A DNA stretch of 64,000 nt. It comes from CAWDMC01 sp963803295 (lineage in GTDB: Bacteria > Acidobacteriota > Terriglobia > UBA7540). The position numbers and the translations under genes were made by a program. Below, in pieces: positions 17,645-26,770 of this stretch. The notes beneath the pieces were generated by a model that was not told the origin of the DNA, made no database searches, and was given only the letters and a program-made list of their open reading frames with translations. Position 1 is the first letter of the stretch; the number at the start of each line of letters is the position of its first letter. The DNA is taken from the NCBI GenBank assembly GCA_963803295.1, contig CAWDMC010000023.1:372001-436000 (forward strand), written 5' to 3'.

Positions 17645-18550
17645 TCAAACCGGCGCGGTTTCCCAGATGCGCCGCAGGAATAGGTCCACCCGGTGGCGTT
17701 CCTCAGCGTTCAGAGGCTCCAGGGGGGAGAGTGGTCTGCCGTTTCCCACACCGGTCGTGTAAAGGGCGTATTTCGTTGCTGACAACCACATCCGGCCGGC
17801 CAGCGGGAGATTCTCGACCAGCCAATCGATCCGCTCCTGCAATGGCATGAGCTTTTCGGGATCGCGACGCCTCTCGTAAGCCTCCAAGAATGTCGCAGGG
17901 TCAACATTGGCGCAGACCGGTACGATGCCCCACGCTCCCAGCGCGAATCCTTCGGCGGTCTTCCTCTCTGACCCCAGCAACAGGCGCAGGCCAAGTGGTC
18001 CGCCCTCTTTGGCCAGCCGTCCGAAATAGTTCATGTCCTCCGAGCTTTCCTTGCAGTAGCGGATCCAGCCTCGTCTCGTCATCTCGCACAGAGCTTCGAT
18101 CTGAATCGTCGATCCGGTACAGGCAGGGATGTTATAGACGATCATCTCCATGCCGTCGCTGTGCTCTTTACATTCTCCGAACAACCGCAAATGTTCCTCC
18201 GCCAGTTTGCTGCCGACGTAGAAGGTGGGGCTCACGACGAAAGCCTCATAGCCGATTTGCGCGAGTGCCCTGATTCGCTCGATCACCCGGCAGGTGGAGG
18301 TATCCATAACGCCGCCCAGCAGGTGGACCTTACCGTGACACTCCTCAAAAGCAATCGCCGCCATACGTTCCCATTCTTTCCAGACTAGCAGCGGCCCCTC
18401 GCCCGCGGATCCCCCGGCGAAGATTCCCTGTACGCCGGCGGCAACCAAACGGCGGAGTAGTGTGCGGTAAGCAGCGTCATCCACACGGTCGTGGTCATCG
18501 ATGGGAGTGACGACCGGCACGATGACGCCGCATAGTTCGGTGGTTTTCAT
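17645..18550 (-). CDS. DapA/NanA-family aldolase (dihydrodipicolinate synthase-like)
   Basis: This 301-residue class I aldolase starts MKTTELCGVIVPVVTPIDD. The family GTTGE-type motif appears as GGSAGEGPLL, the catalytic Tyr region as VYNIPACTG, and the Schiff-base Lys region as RYCKESSEDM. The changed GTTGE motif and the neighbouring 2-hydroxyacid dehydrogenase and SDR genes point to a sugar-acid or keto-acid aldolase rather than lysine biosynthesis. Start ATG 18550 has GGGAGA upstream. The spacer just before it holds simple repeats (GGCAATTGGCAGTCGG, GCAGAAAGCGAAAAGCAGAA). Confidence 0.85.
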   Translation of the reverse strand: MKTTELCGVIVPVVTPIDDHDRVDDAAYRTLLRRLVAAGVQGIFAGGSAGEGPLLVWKEWERMAAIAFEECHGKVHLLGGVMDTSTCRVIERIRALAQIGYEAFVVSPTFYVGSKLAEEHLRLFGECKEHSDGMEMIVYNIPACTGSTIQIEALCEMTRRGWIRYCKESSEDMNYFGRLAKEGGPLGLRLLLGSERKTAEGFALGAWGIVPVCANVDPATFLEAYERRRDPEKLMPLQERIDWLVENLPLAGRMWLSATKYALYTTGVGNGRPLSPLEPLNAEERHRVDLFLRRIWETAPV

Positions 18551-18972
18551 TATTGATCTCCCGAGTGGCAATTGGCAGTCGGTAAAAGGCAGAAAGCGAA
18601 AAGCAGAAGGTAACTGCAGGTTTCTTTTTGCACCTTGACACTTCCGTGTGTAGCTGACTGCTACTCTGCGCGTCACGCGTCCGCGCGACTCAGAGGATCA
18701 TCTTCCGAACCAGCCACCTCTGTCAACAGCGGCGGCAATCCGCAGAGGGCAGCAGGGACGCACACTGTACCCAAACGGTGTGTGCCCACGTGCACCCATG
18801 TGCCCCATTGTGCTCCAAAGTGTGCTTGATTGCCGGTGATGGCCGTGCTATAAGGAGCCGGGCGTTCAGAGCACGCTATAGCGGAAACAAAGCGTCCTCC
18901 AGGCAAATCCAGAAGGCTTCCGGATTCTGTGGACCCCGGAGACAACCTAGCCGAGCAATTCCAGGAGCCGAT

Positions 18973-19944
18973 ATGCCGAAAGCGATCATCAGCGATCACA
19001 CTTTCCCCTCGCTCGATCTGCAGCGTCGAGTGTTTGAGTCTACCGGATTCGAGCTGTGCGAGGTTCAGCCGATCTGCACCACCGAGGACGCGGTCATCGA
19101 GAAGTGCCGCGATGCTGACGTACTGTTGGTTCAGTGGGCTCCCATCTCGCGGCGTGTGCTTGAATCGCTACCGCGCCTCAAAGGCGTGGTTCGCTACGGC
19201 ATCGGGGTAAACAACATCGATCTTGAAGCTGCCAAGCAGATTCGCATCGGCGTCGCCAACATCCCTACCTACTGCATCGAAGAGGTTTCCACTCACGCCG
19301 TGGCAATGATAATCTCACTTGCCAAGCGGATTCCCCAAGACCATTACAGGATCGTGCACGGAGAATGGGGAGTTGGTCCCTTGCTTCCGGTTGCCGCCCT
19401 CTACGATCTGACCCTGGGATTGGTGGGATTCGGCGCCATCGCGCGTCGAGTGGCTGCGAAGACGCAGGCTTTCGGCTTCCGCCTAATCGCCTCCGACCCG
19501 TACGTGGCGGATTCGGTCTTCCGCGACAACGCGGTAGAGCGCGTTGACCAAGAGACGCTGATAGGCTCCGCCGATATCATTTCCCTGCATTGCCCGCTCC
19601 TTCCCGAGACCACTCGCCTGATCAACCGGGACAGTATTGCCAGGATGAAGGCGGGCGTAATCATCGTGAACACGTCGCGCGGCCCGGTGATCCGGGAGAC
19701 TGATCTGATTGAGGCACTACGGAGCGGCCGCGTCGTGGCAGCGGGACTTGACGTGTTCGAGCAGGAACCTCTCCCAACGGACAGCGCGCTGCGAGGCCTT
19801 CCCAACGTGCTCCTTACCAGCCATGCCGCTTCGGTATCATCCCGTGCGGTGGACTTACTGCAGATCAAAGCCGCCGAAGCGGCGAGGGACTTTCTCAGCG
19901 GTAAGCGTCCTGAAAGCGCTCTGGTGTGGCCGTTTGCGAATTGA
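18973..19944 (+). CDS. D-isomer-specific 2-hydroxyacid dehydrogenase (PGDH/SerA-like, without ACT domain)
   Basis: This 323-residue protein has the split substrate domain (residues 1-100 and the C-terminus) around a Rossmann NAD domain with GLVGFGAIARRVA near residue 150. Family signatures follow: SLHCPLLPETTRLINRD and VNTSRGPVI, with the catalytic Arg in NTSRGP, Glu in FEQEPLP and His in LLTSHAA. It lacks the ACT domain of most SerA proteins. Start ATG 18973 follows AGGAG. It is divergent from the DapA-like gene and 170 bp upstream of an SDR gene on the same strand. Confidence 0.9.
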   Translation: MPKAIISDHTFPSLDLQRRVFESTGFELCEVQPICTTEDAVIEKCRDADVLLVQWAPISRRVLESLPRLKGVVRYGIGVNNIDLEAAKQIRIGVANIPTYCIEEVSTHAVAMIISLAKRIPQDHYRIVHGEWGVGPLLPVAALYDLTLGLVGFGAIARRVAAKTQAFGFRLIASDPYVADSVFRDNAVERVDQETLIGSADIISLHCPLLPETTRLINRDSIARMKAGVIIVNTSRGPVIRETDLIEALRSGRVVAAGLDVFEQEPLPTDSALRGLPNVLLTSHAASVSSRAVDLLQIKAAEAARDFLSGKRPESALVWPFAN

Positions 19945-19969
19945 AAAACCTCGCAAAAGTGGTAGACGC

Positions 19970-20052
19970 GGTTAATTCGCAGTTTGAATTAACCGTGGGC
20001 TCTTCCCAAAAACTGAGAAAAGCCCACGGGTGGAAGAGCACCAACCGTGGCT
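19970..20052 (+). promoter_or_regulatory. Consecutive hairpins, partly mutually exclusive, ahead of the SDR gene
   Basis: GGTTAATTC (19970-19978) pairs with GAATTAACC (19986-19994). CCGTGGGCT (19993-20001) pairs with AGCCCACGG (20021-20029). The latter arm could instead pair, with one bulge, with CCGTGGCT at 20045-20052. The element fills most of the gap between two same-strand genes. There is no U-run, so it is not a standard intrinsic terminator. An attenuator or RNA-processing role is inference. Confidence 0.4.
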
Positions 20053-20114
20053 ACCCGCTTTCAGGCTTGCTACGATTCGCAGGAAGCGCAGAACCGATCC
20101 ATCGAGGAGCGTCT

Positions 20115-20897
20115 ATGAAGGTTGAACTGCAAGGTCGCATTGCTCTGGTTACCGGAGCGGCGGGGGGTATCGGCCGCGCGATCGCACTAGCTCTGGCCGA
20201 CAACGGATGCATCGTGGCCGTGAACGACTTGAGCGGTGGCGAGGACACCTGCGAGGAGATCCGGAGGCGTGGCGGACGAGCCGGCTTTTTCGCAGCTGAT
20301 GTCTCCGATGTTGACGCTGTGGACTCGATGGTCGGCGCCGTCGAAAGCAGTCTTGGTGCGCTCGACATTCTGGTGAACAACGCCGGCATCAACGTAGGAA
20401 AGAACCGCGTTCCGATCCACGAGTTCCCCGACTCCGATTGGCATTCCATCATCCGGGTCGATCTGGACGGGCTCTTCTATTGCTCGCGCGCGGTTTCGGC
20501 CGGCATGGTCAAACGGCGAAAGGGTACGATTGTCAACATCACTTCCGTTTTCGGGATGGTTCCCGCCCGCCTCCAGTGCGCGTTCACGGCGGCTAAGGCA
20601 GGGGTAGTGAATTTCACGCGTTCCCACGCACTGGAAGTTGGGCAATACGGCGTGCGCGTCAACGGGATTGCTCCCGGCTCGATTCTCACCGAAGGAACCA
20701 AAACGCTGTTCTACAATCCCGAAACGAAGCAGAGAGCCGACAGCCTGCTGAGTCATATTGCCCTGGGCAGGCCCGGAGACACGGAAGACATCGCCGCCGC
20801 GACGCTCTATCTGGTGTCGGATGACGCCAAGTACGTTACGGGCCACATCCTGGTGGTGGACGGTGGCTGGACCGCTGGGTTCTCGCGGGATTGGTAA
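20115..20897 (+). CDS. SDR-family protein lacking the catalytic tyrosine
   Basis: This 260-residue classical short-chain dehydrogenase/reductase fold has TGAAGGIGR at residues 13-21, NNAG at 88-91, and the C-terminal VTGHILVVDGGW. The active site is altered: Ser144 and Lys161 are present, but the YxxxK tyrosine is Phe157 (CAFTAAKAG), and the usual Asn of the NLTG-type helix is Asp116. Canonical oxidoreductase chemistry is therefore doubtful. It could be a regulator, a scaffold, or an enzyme using another base. Start ATG 20115 follows GAGGAG. Confidence 0.88.
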   Translation: MKVELQGRIALVTGAAGGIGRAIALALADNGCIVAVNDLSGGEDTCEEIRRRGGRAGFFAADVSDVDAVDSMVGAVESSLGALDILVNNAGINVGKNRVPIHEFPDSDWHSIIRVDLDGLFYCSRAVSAGMVKRRKGTIVNITSVFGMVPARLQCAFTAAKAGVVNFTRSHALEVGQYGVRVNGIAPGSILTEGTKTLFYNPETKQRADSLLSHIALGRPGDTEDIAAATLYLVSDDAKYVTGHILVVDGGWTAGFSRDW

Positions 20898-21734
20898 CTA
20901 TTCAGAGCGAGACCCGTGTCGGCTGGCGTAAACGCGAGTGAACTCCGCGCCGAAATAGAGGATTTGAGCAGAATAATAAACCCAAGCGAGAACAATCGCC
21001 AGAGAGCTCGCCGCGCCATAGGTGGATGCGATACTGCTTTTTCCCAGGCACAAACCGATGAGAAGCTTACCGACATCGAACAGCAGCGCGGTTACAGCTG
21101 CCCCGACCCACACATCGTTCCAGGCGACTGGTGTCTGCGGCAGAATCTTGAAGATCATCCCGAAAAGAAGTGCGCTAATCCCACACGAAACGAGGAAACC
21201 GAATATGTGAAGCAGGTTTTCGGAAATCGGAAGCCATCCCCCTAGGAACTTGCCGATGGCTGCCAGCGCAGCACTTAGAAGTAGCGATACCATGAGCAGA
21301 AACCCTGTACCTAGCACCATGAGAAAACTTGGAAAGCGGTCCTTCATGCTTTCCCAGATGCTCCTTTGCCGGTTGGGGACGTGCCAGATGGTGTTCAGGG
21401 CATCTTGCAGCTCTCCGAAAACCCTAGAGGCGCCGAACAGCAATATGACGACACAAAGGATACCGACGATTGTACCGATCGCCTGGCCTGTGCGCGGACT
21501 GAAGTATTGTCTGGATTTCTTCGGCGCCGCGCTCACCAACCAATCCGCGGATCTGTTCCACTACGGACCCCTGGGCAGCCTGCGCTCCGAACACCAGTCC
21601 GGCAACGGCTATGGCAATGACGAGGAGAGGCGCAATCGAAAATATGGTGTAGTACGTAGGGCAGCACCCAGGCGGGGTGCCCTATCCTCCGTCCAATGGG
21701 AGAATGTCTCTTTGAATAAAGCTCCCAGCAACAA
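20898..21734 (-). pseudogene. YihY/BrkB-family membrane protein with two frameshifts
   Basis: Three frames together rebuild a BrkB-type protein. LLGALFKETFSHWTEDRAPR comes first, with its frame ending after RLGAAL. The next frame reads YYTIFSIAPLLVIAIAVAGL to VVEQIRGLVGERGAEEIQTI. The last reads PRTGQAIGTIVGILCVVILL through the remaining helices. One base is missing near 21660, and the frame changes again near 21500. The stop abuts the convergent SDR gene. An intact paralogue is present at 55125-56036. No ATG fits the N-terminus; TTG near 21734 is the likely original start. Confidence 0.8.
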
Positions 21735-21987
21735 GTTCAGGACCCGAGAATTTCCACCGTGCAGAGGCCGTATTTCTGAGGAGCACCCAAGCCATTCTTG
21801 AATTCGCCGCTGCTCTCGCCCTAGCCAGAGAATCCCGCATGCTTCGGCGCGCCAGCCGGCTGACCTCAGGTGAGTCAAATTCTCGTCTGCCCGCCACGGT
21901 TCTTCCTCCCCTTCTCAGGCTAAAGAGAAGCGCCTGGCTGGTGACCTGGCAGCGATACCGTTCATGCCCTCAGGGATGGGATTCGAG

Positions 21988-22696
21988 TCACGACGTCTGG
22001 GCAAACGGCGCTCCGCCACGCGGTGAATACTTCGACAGAGCGGCATCCAGCGGCCGCGCTGCCTGGGGAACGGCGACGCCGAGCCCGAACAAGATCTCCT
22101 TTGGCACCACTGTTCGGCCATACAAGCGTTTATTGGCATCGTCGTCTTGCTTCAGGACAGCTCCGGCGAGCGATACCCCAGCGAAAAGACCCCGTGAGCG
22201 GGAATAGCTCAGAATCTCGGCGTGAAGTTGGAGATCGGTAGCACCTTCCGCCTTGCGGCCCACCGGTCCTGCCGCTGCCGAGGCGTCCGCACCCAATTTG
22301 ACGCTGCTTTGCACCAACTTCTGAGCACCCCTTGGGTTCATCACGATGAAAACAATATCGGTAGCCTGACCGCCCAGCTGAAATCCGAAGCTTCCCCCTC
22401 CCACAGTGAACATAGACGGCGGGCCCCAGCGTCCGGTACCGCCCCGGCGGGCAGACAAGCGCCCCGCGGCCGAAACTGCCCCCCACTCCGAGCGCAAACT
22501 TCACCTCGGAAGGAATCACACCAACACACACCGCCTTGTCCAATAGGTCCTGCGGGATCGCTTTCTCGGGAGTGGCCATGATCTCGTTCACCACCCCGGA
22601 TGCCCGATGCAGCCGCTCGGCTTCTTTCGTTTTTTCCGCGGCCAGCGCCACCGCGCAGGTGGTTAGGCAAACAAACACGCTAAAAAGCTTTCTCAT
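21988..22696 (-). pseudogene. SYLF/YSC84-type lipid-binding protein with one frameshift
   Basis: The N-terminal frame gives a signal peptide (MRKLFSVFVCLTTCAVALAA), then AERLHRASGVVNEIMATPEK and KFALGVGGSFGRGALVC. The reading then shifts at about 22450 to GGTGRWGPPSMFTVGGGSFG, followed by FQLGGQATDIVFIVMNPRG and the C-terminus. Together these make a complete SYLF (DUF500) domain protein of about 230 residues, a family known for phospholipid binding. One missing base in a GC-rich stretch separates the halves. It is either a recent pseudogene or a consensus error. Confidence 0.8.
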
Positions 22697-23593
22697 TTTC
22701 CACCCTCCAAATGTCGTTTTGTTCCTCGCAGCTTCTTCGTAGAATCCTATTCCTCCCCTCCATTTGCGCACGCCGGATCGAACACCAAATTCTGATTTTC
22801 GGGACTCTTCTCGTACTCGTAAGTGCGTCTACTCTTGCTTGAATAGCTACTTCTCAAAACTCGACCACCTTGGTGGAAGGGTACGTCAAATCTGCAGCTG
22901 AGATCGAATGCGCCAAACGCAGCGAGAAGAGGAAAAGAAAAAGCAGCTTCTTGGTTGCGTTCCCTTGGAGCAACACTTGCGCCCTCCAATCGTCCGTCTT
23001 CTCGTTTCGGGGCGGATTGGACTTCTACAGAATTATGTTGTGCAGGCTTCTTACCAAGTCCCCGGATACTAACGTAAGTGATTGTGAAAAAAGTAGATGC
23101 TCTTGGTCATAAACATGAACAAGTGAGGGGGCGCCCACATCAACTTGTAAGAACTACATAGTCAAGTGATGCTCCCCTATCAAATGCGCGCTATTGAGAC
23201 GGCGCACCTCCAGAGCACGAGTGTTGCGAAACTGAATAAGGCAAGGTCAAAGAGAAGTTGGTGGCCGCTCTCCTCTAGGATTGAGGAGGGCACTTTTGCG
23301 GTCTAGTGGTATCACAAGTTCTGGATAAACGACTCATCCAGAGGGAGTTATAACCGAGATACTTTGGAAGGGAGCACGAGGTACGCCAGCTAAGTCGGTA
23401 GTAGTTATAATTCGAGAGCGACGTCGATTTGACGGCGCGTGACGCGCCTTCAATCTTGAGATTGTCGACCCTCCCATGCTTTGGCTATGAACTTCCGGCC
23501 TCTATCTCTCACTGAATCATCCAAGAATTTGATCGCTGTTAACAGTTGGCTCTTGCCCGCTAAGCCCAGGCCGAAGTGTAGGTCAGGAAGGTA
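22697..23593. other. Gene-free stretch of about 900 bp, less GC-rich
   Basis: No frame here has coding character. The composition is visibly more AT-rich than the flanks from about 22.75 to 23.55 kb. A short perfect palindrome (GGCGCG-TGA-CGCGCC) lies at 23434-23448. It may hold decayed genes or an unrecognised RNA; I cannot assign anything. Confidence 0.4.
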
Positions 23594-26500
23594 ATGACCG
23601 TAGCCGCTATCTTGTCTAACCGGCACCTGTGGCGAACCCAGCGCGTGTTTCGCTTATCCCAAATCCGGCGTTTCAGTGACGTACCAACGAGCGAGGCGCA
23701 AAAGGTGACTTTGGCGGGCTGCTTCGTCCTGCTTGCAACCCTACTCACCTGGACTCTCTTCACCTCACCTCTTTTCGCCCAGGGAACACTGCCCGCGAAA
23801 GGCTCTTACGAGGGACAAACCGTCGGCGCCGTAGACCTCATTGCCAGGCCCACAATGAACGTTGAAGACTTGCGTCCTTTGGTCTTGCAGAAACCAGGGG
23901 AACCATACTCGGAGAAAAAGGTCGAGTCCACTATCGCGGCCCTGGAACGCACCCACCAGTTCAGCAAGGTTGATGTGGAAGTGACGCCGGAGTCTGCAGG
24001 TCTGCGCCTCCAGTTCATCCTGCAGCCGGCCTTCTACATTGGCATGATCAATTTTCCAGGCGGGGTGAGACGCTTCCCTTATTCCCGGCTGCTCCAGGTG
24101 GTGAACTATCCCGCCGAAGAGCCCTATGAAGCCAGGCGCGTGACCGACGCCCAATCCGCCCTGCTGGCTTTCTTCGCTGAGAACGGCTACTTCGCCTCCC
24201 TGGTGCGCAGCGACACCCAACTCGACAACGTGCATAAGCTGGCGAACGTGACCTTTCACGTTACGCTGAACAAGCGCGCCAAGGTTGGACACGTGAACGT
24301 GACGGGTCCGCCGCCAGGCGACGCGGCACGCCTCGAGCGTGCCTTTACGTCAATTCGTGCCCGCCTCAAGGGAGGCTACCTAAAAAGCGGCAAGCCGTAC
24401 GCTCCGGCAACTCTGCAGGCGGCGACGAAGTTCATCCAAGGTACTCTCGCCCGGGAGAACCGGTTGGCCAGCCAGGTACGGCTGGGAAAACCGAACTATA
24501 ACCCGGAAACCAATCGCGCCGACGTCGAGTTCCTGATCACGCTCGGCCCCATTGTCTCCGTCAAGGTGGAAGGCGCGCGGCTCTCCCGGCGCAACATGAA
24601 GAAGCTGATTCCGATCTACGAGGAGAGTTCTGTGGACCAGGACCTGATCGAGGAGGGCGAACGGAATATTGTTTCCTACTTTCAAAACAAGGGTTATTTC
24701 GACGTAAAGGTCAATCCGAATATCACGAACGCCCCCCACGAAGTGGCGGTGGTCTACCATATCGATAAGGGAAACAAGCATCGCGTGACGCGTCTTAAAA
24801 TCACGGGCCTGCATAAATTTGACCAGAATGATTTGAGCGATCAGGTGGTGATTGAGAAAGCACGCTTCTTCTCGCGAGGCAAGTTCAGCCAGGACTTGCT
24901 CAACCGCAGCGTGAAGAACCTCACCGCTTTTTATCAGAATGCGGGCTTCGCGGACGTCAAGGTTGAACCTCAGGTGGTGGATCGCGAATCGCAGCTTGAT
25001 GTTACCTTCCGCGTTAGCGAAGGCGAACAAACGCTGGTCGATTCTCTTCAGGTGGTTGGGAACAAGACGCAAGCTCTGTCTGTTCTGGCGCCGGACGGAC
25101 TAAGCCTTGGGCCGGGCCGGCCCTATTCGCGCGCGAAACTGGATCAGGACAAAAGCCGGGTGCTGGCGACTTATCTCGATCGGGGCTACTTGAATGTCGA
25201 CTTTAATTCAACGGTCAAACCAGTGGCCGACAACAATCATCGAGTGGCGGTGACCTATCTGATCAATGAAGGTCCGCAAGCTCACATCGGGCAGGTGCTT
25301 TACCTGGGCGCGCCCCACACCCGGCAAAGCTTCATCGAGCGGAACGTTACCGTTAAACCAGGCGCACCCCTGAGCGAAGGGACGATGCTCGCATCCGAGA
25401 GCACTCTTTACAATCGGGGGATTTTTGACTGGGCCAGCGTCTCTCCACGCAAGCCCGTCACCGATCAGACCCAGGAAGATGTGCTCGTCAAGGCTCATGA
25501 AGCCGAGCGCAACTCAGTCACCTGGGGACTGGGATTCGAGTCCACGCCCAAGAGCGGCAGTCTAAGTGCGGGAATCATCGCTTTACCTGGTTTGCCCACT
25601 GTGGGGCTGCCGCCGGAGTTCGAGATCATCCAAAAGAACGTGATCAGCCCGTTGGGCTCGCTCGAATACAGCCGGCTCAATCTGCGCGGACGCGCGGAAA
25701 CCGCGTCTATTTCCACCCTCCTGTCACGCCTCGATCAGAGGGCCTCGTTCACTTACACCGATCCGCAATTTCGCAGCCTCAACTGGAGCGCTCTGTGGAG
25801 CGTCTCCGCCGAGCGAACCACCCAAAACCCGCTGTTCCAGGCGCGCCTCGGCCTCGCTTCTTTTCAGTTGGAACGTACCCTGGACGCGGCCAAGACCAAG
25901 CGACTGCAATTTCGCTACAGCTTTCAACGGACCACGCTCACAAACCTGCTGATCCGGAACTTCATCGCACCGGAGGATGAGAACATAAGGTCGTCCATGC
26001 TGTCGACCTCGTTCGTAAACGACACCCGCGATAAACCACTCGATGCCCATAAAGGATTGTTCCAAACCCTTGACTTCGGCGTCAGCCCCAACGCCTTTGG
26101 TTCTACCGACAACTTCGTCCGATTCTTTGGCCAGACCGCCTACTACCGCGAGGTCAAGCCCTGGATGGTATGGGCCAATCGCGTGCAACTGGGCATGGTG
26201 AAGTCGTTTGCAGGGAGCCATGTTCCCCTCAGTGAGCGCTTCTTCTCCGGTGGCGCTGATACACTTCGGGGTTTTCCGCTGAACGGCGCTGGACCACAAA
26301 CAACGGCCACACTCTGCACGAGCGCCACCGACCTTTCCACGTGCACGGAAGAGATTACGGTACCCGTCGGAGGACGCCAATTGTTTATCATTAATTCCGA
26401 GGGACGTTTCCCGATTCCGATCAAGAAAGGGCTCGGGGGCGCTATTTTCTACGACGGTGGCAACGTGTATCAGAGTATCAATCTACCTGAAGTCTTCCGC

Positions 26501-26641
26501 AACTACAGCAACACCGTCGGTTTTGGCTTGCGGTATCAAACTCCAGTCGGGCCCGTACGAATCGATATCGGCCGCAACCTGAACCCGGTGCCAGGTCTCA
26601 AATCCACCAACATCTTCGTCACCCTGGGGCAATCGTTCTAG
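23594..26641 (+). CDS. Omp85-family outer-membrane assembly protein (BamA/TamA-like) with seven POTRA-like repeats
   Basis: This 1015-residue protein has a signal segment at about 38-63 (TLAGCFVLLATLLTWTLFTS). Seven POTRA-like repeats follow, at roughly residues 73-145, 146-226, 227-317, 318-392, 393-476, 477-559 and 560-637. Each repeat has the NGYF/RGY-type turn (for example FFAENGYFAS, YFQNKGYFDV, YLDRGYLNV). The barrel covers about 638-1015, with the loop-6 motif DTLRGFPLNG and a terminal aromatic (LGQSF). The tamB gene follows 129 bp later, so a TamA-like role is likely, although TamA usually has three POTRAs and BamA five. GTG 23705 would give a conventional signal peptide and is an alternative start. 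Confidence 0.9.
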   Translation: MTVAAILSNRHLWRTQRVFRLSQIRRFSDVPTSEAQKVTLAGCFVLLATLLTWTLFTSPLFAQGTLPAKGSYEGQTVGAVDLIARPTMNVEDLRPLVLQKPGEPYSEKKVESTIAALERTHQFSKVDVEVTPESAGLRLQFILQPAFYIGMINFPGGVRRFPYSRLLQVVNYPAEEPYEARRVTDAQSALLAFFAENGYFASLVRSDTQLDNVHKLANVTFHVTLNKRAKVGHVNVTGPPPGDAARLERAFTSIRARLKGGYLKSGKPYAPATLQAATKFIQGTLARENRLASQVRLGKPNYNPETNRADVEFLITLGPIVSVKVEGARLSRRNMKKLIPIYEESSVDQDLIEEGERNIVSYFQNKGYFDVKVNPNITNAPHEVAVVYHIDKGNKHRVTRLKITGLHKFDQNDLSDQVVIEKARFFSRGKFSQDLLNRSVKNLTAFYQNAGFADVKVEPQVVDRESQLDVTFRVSEGEQTLVDSLQVVGNKTQALSVLAPDGLSLGPGRPYSRAKLDQDKSRVLATYLDRGYLNVDFNSTVKPVADNNHRVAVTYLINEGPQAHIGQVLYLGAPHTRQSFIERNVTVKPGAPLSEGTMLASESTLYNRGIFDWASVSPRKPVTDQTQEDVLVKAHEAERNSVTWGLGFESTPKSGSLSAGIIALPGLPTVGLPPEFEIIQKNVISPLGSLEYSRLNLRGRAETASISTLLSRLDQRASFTYTDPQFRSLNWSALWSVSAERTTQNPLFQARLGLASFQLERTLDAAKTKRLQFRYSFQRTTLTNLLIRNFIAPEDENIRSSMLSTSFVNDTRDKPLDAHKGLFQTLDFGVSPNAFGSTDNFVRFFGQTAYYREVKPWMVWANRVQLGMVKSFAGSHVPLSERFFSGGADTLRGFPLNGAGPQTTATLCTSATDLSTCTEEITVPVGGRQLFIINSEGRFPIPIKKGLGGAIFYDGGNVYQSINLPEVFRNYSNTVGFGLRYQTPVGPVRIDIGRNLNPVPGLKSTNIFVTLGQSF

Positions 26642-26770
26642 CCGGCGCTCTAAGCGGCCACTCTCCACGGTCGAAGAATCCAAGGAAGTGGGATGTCCCG
26701 TGTCCGCACTGCCCGAACTGGTGCGAACCCGGGTGAAGGTCCTGAATCCAGGATTGCAGGAGAATAAACC

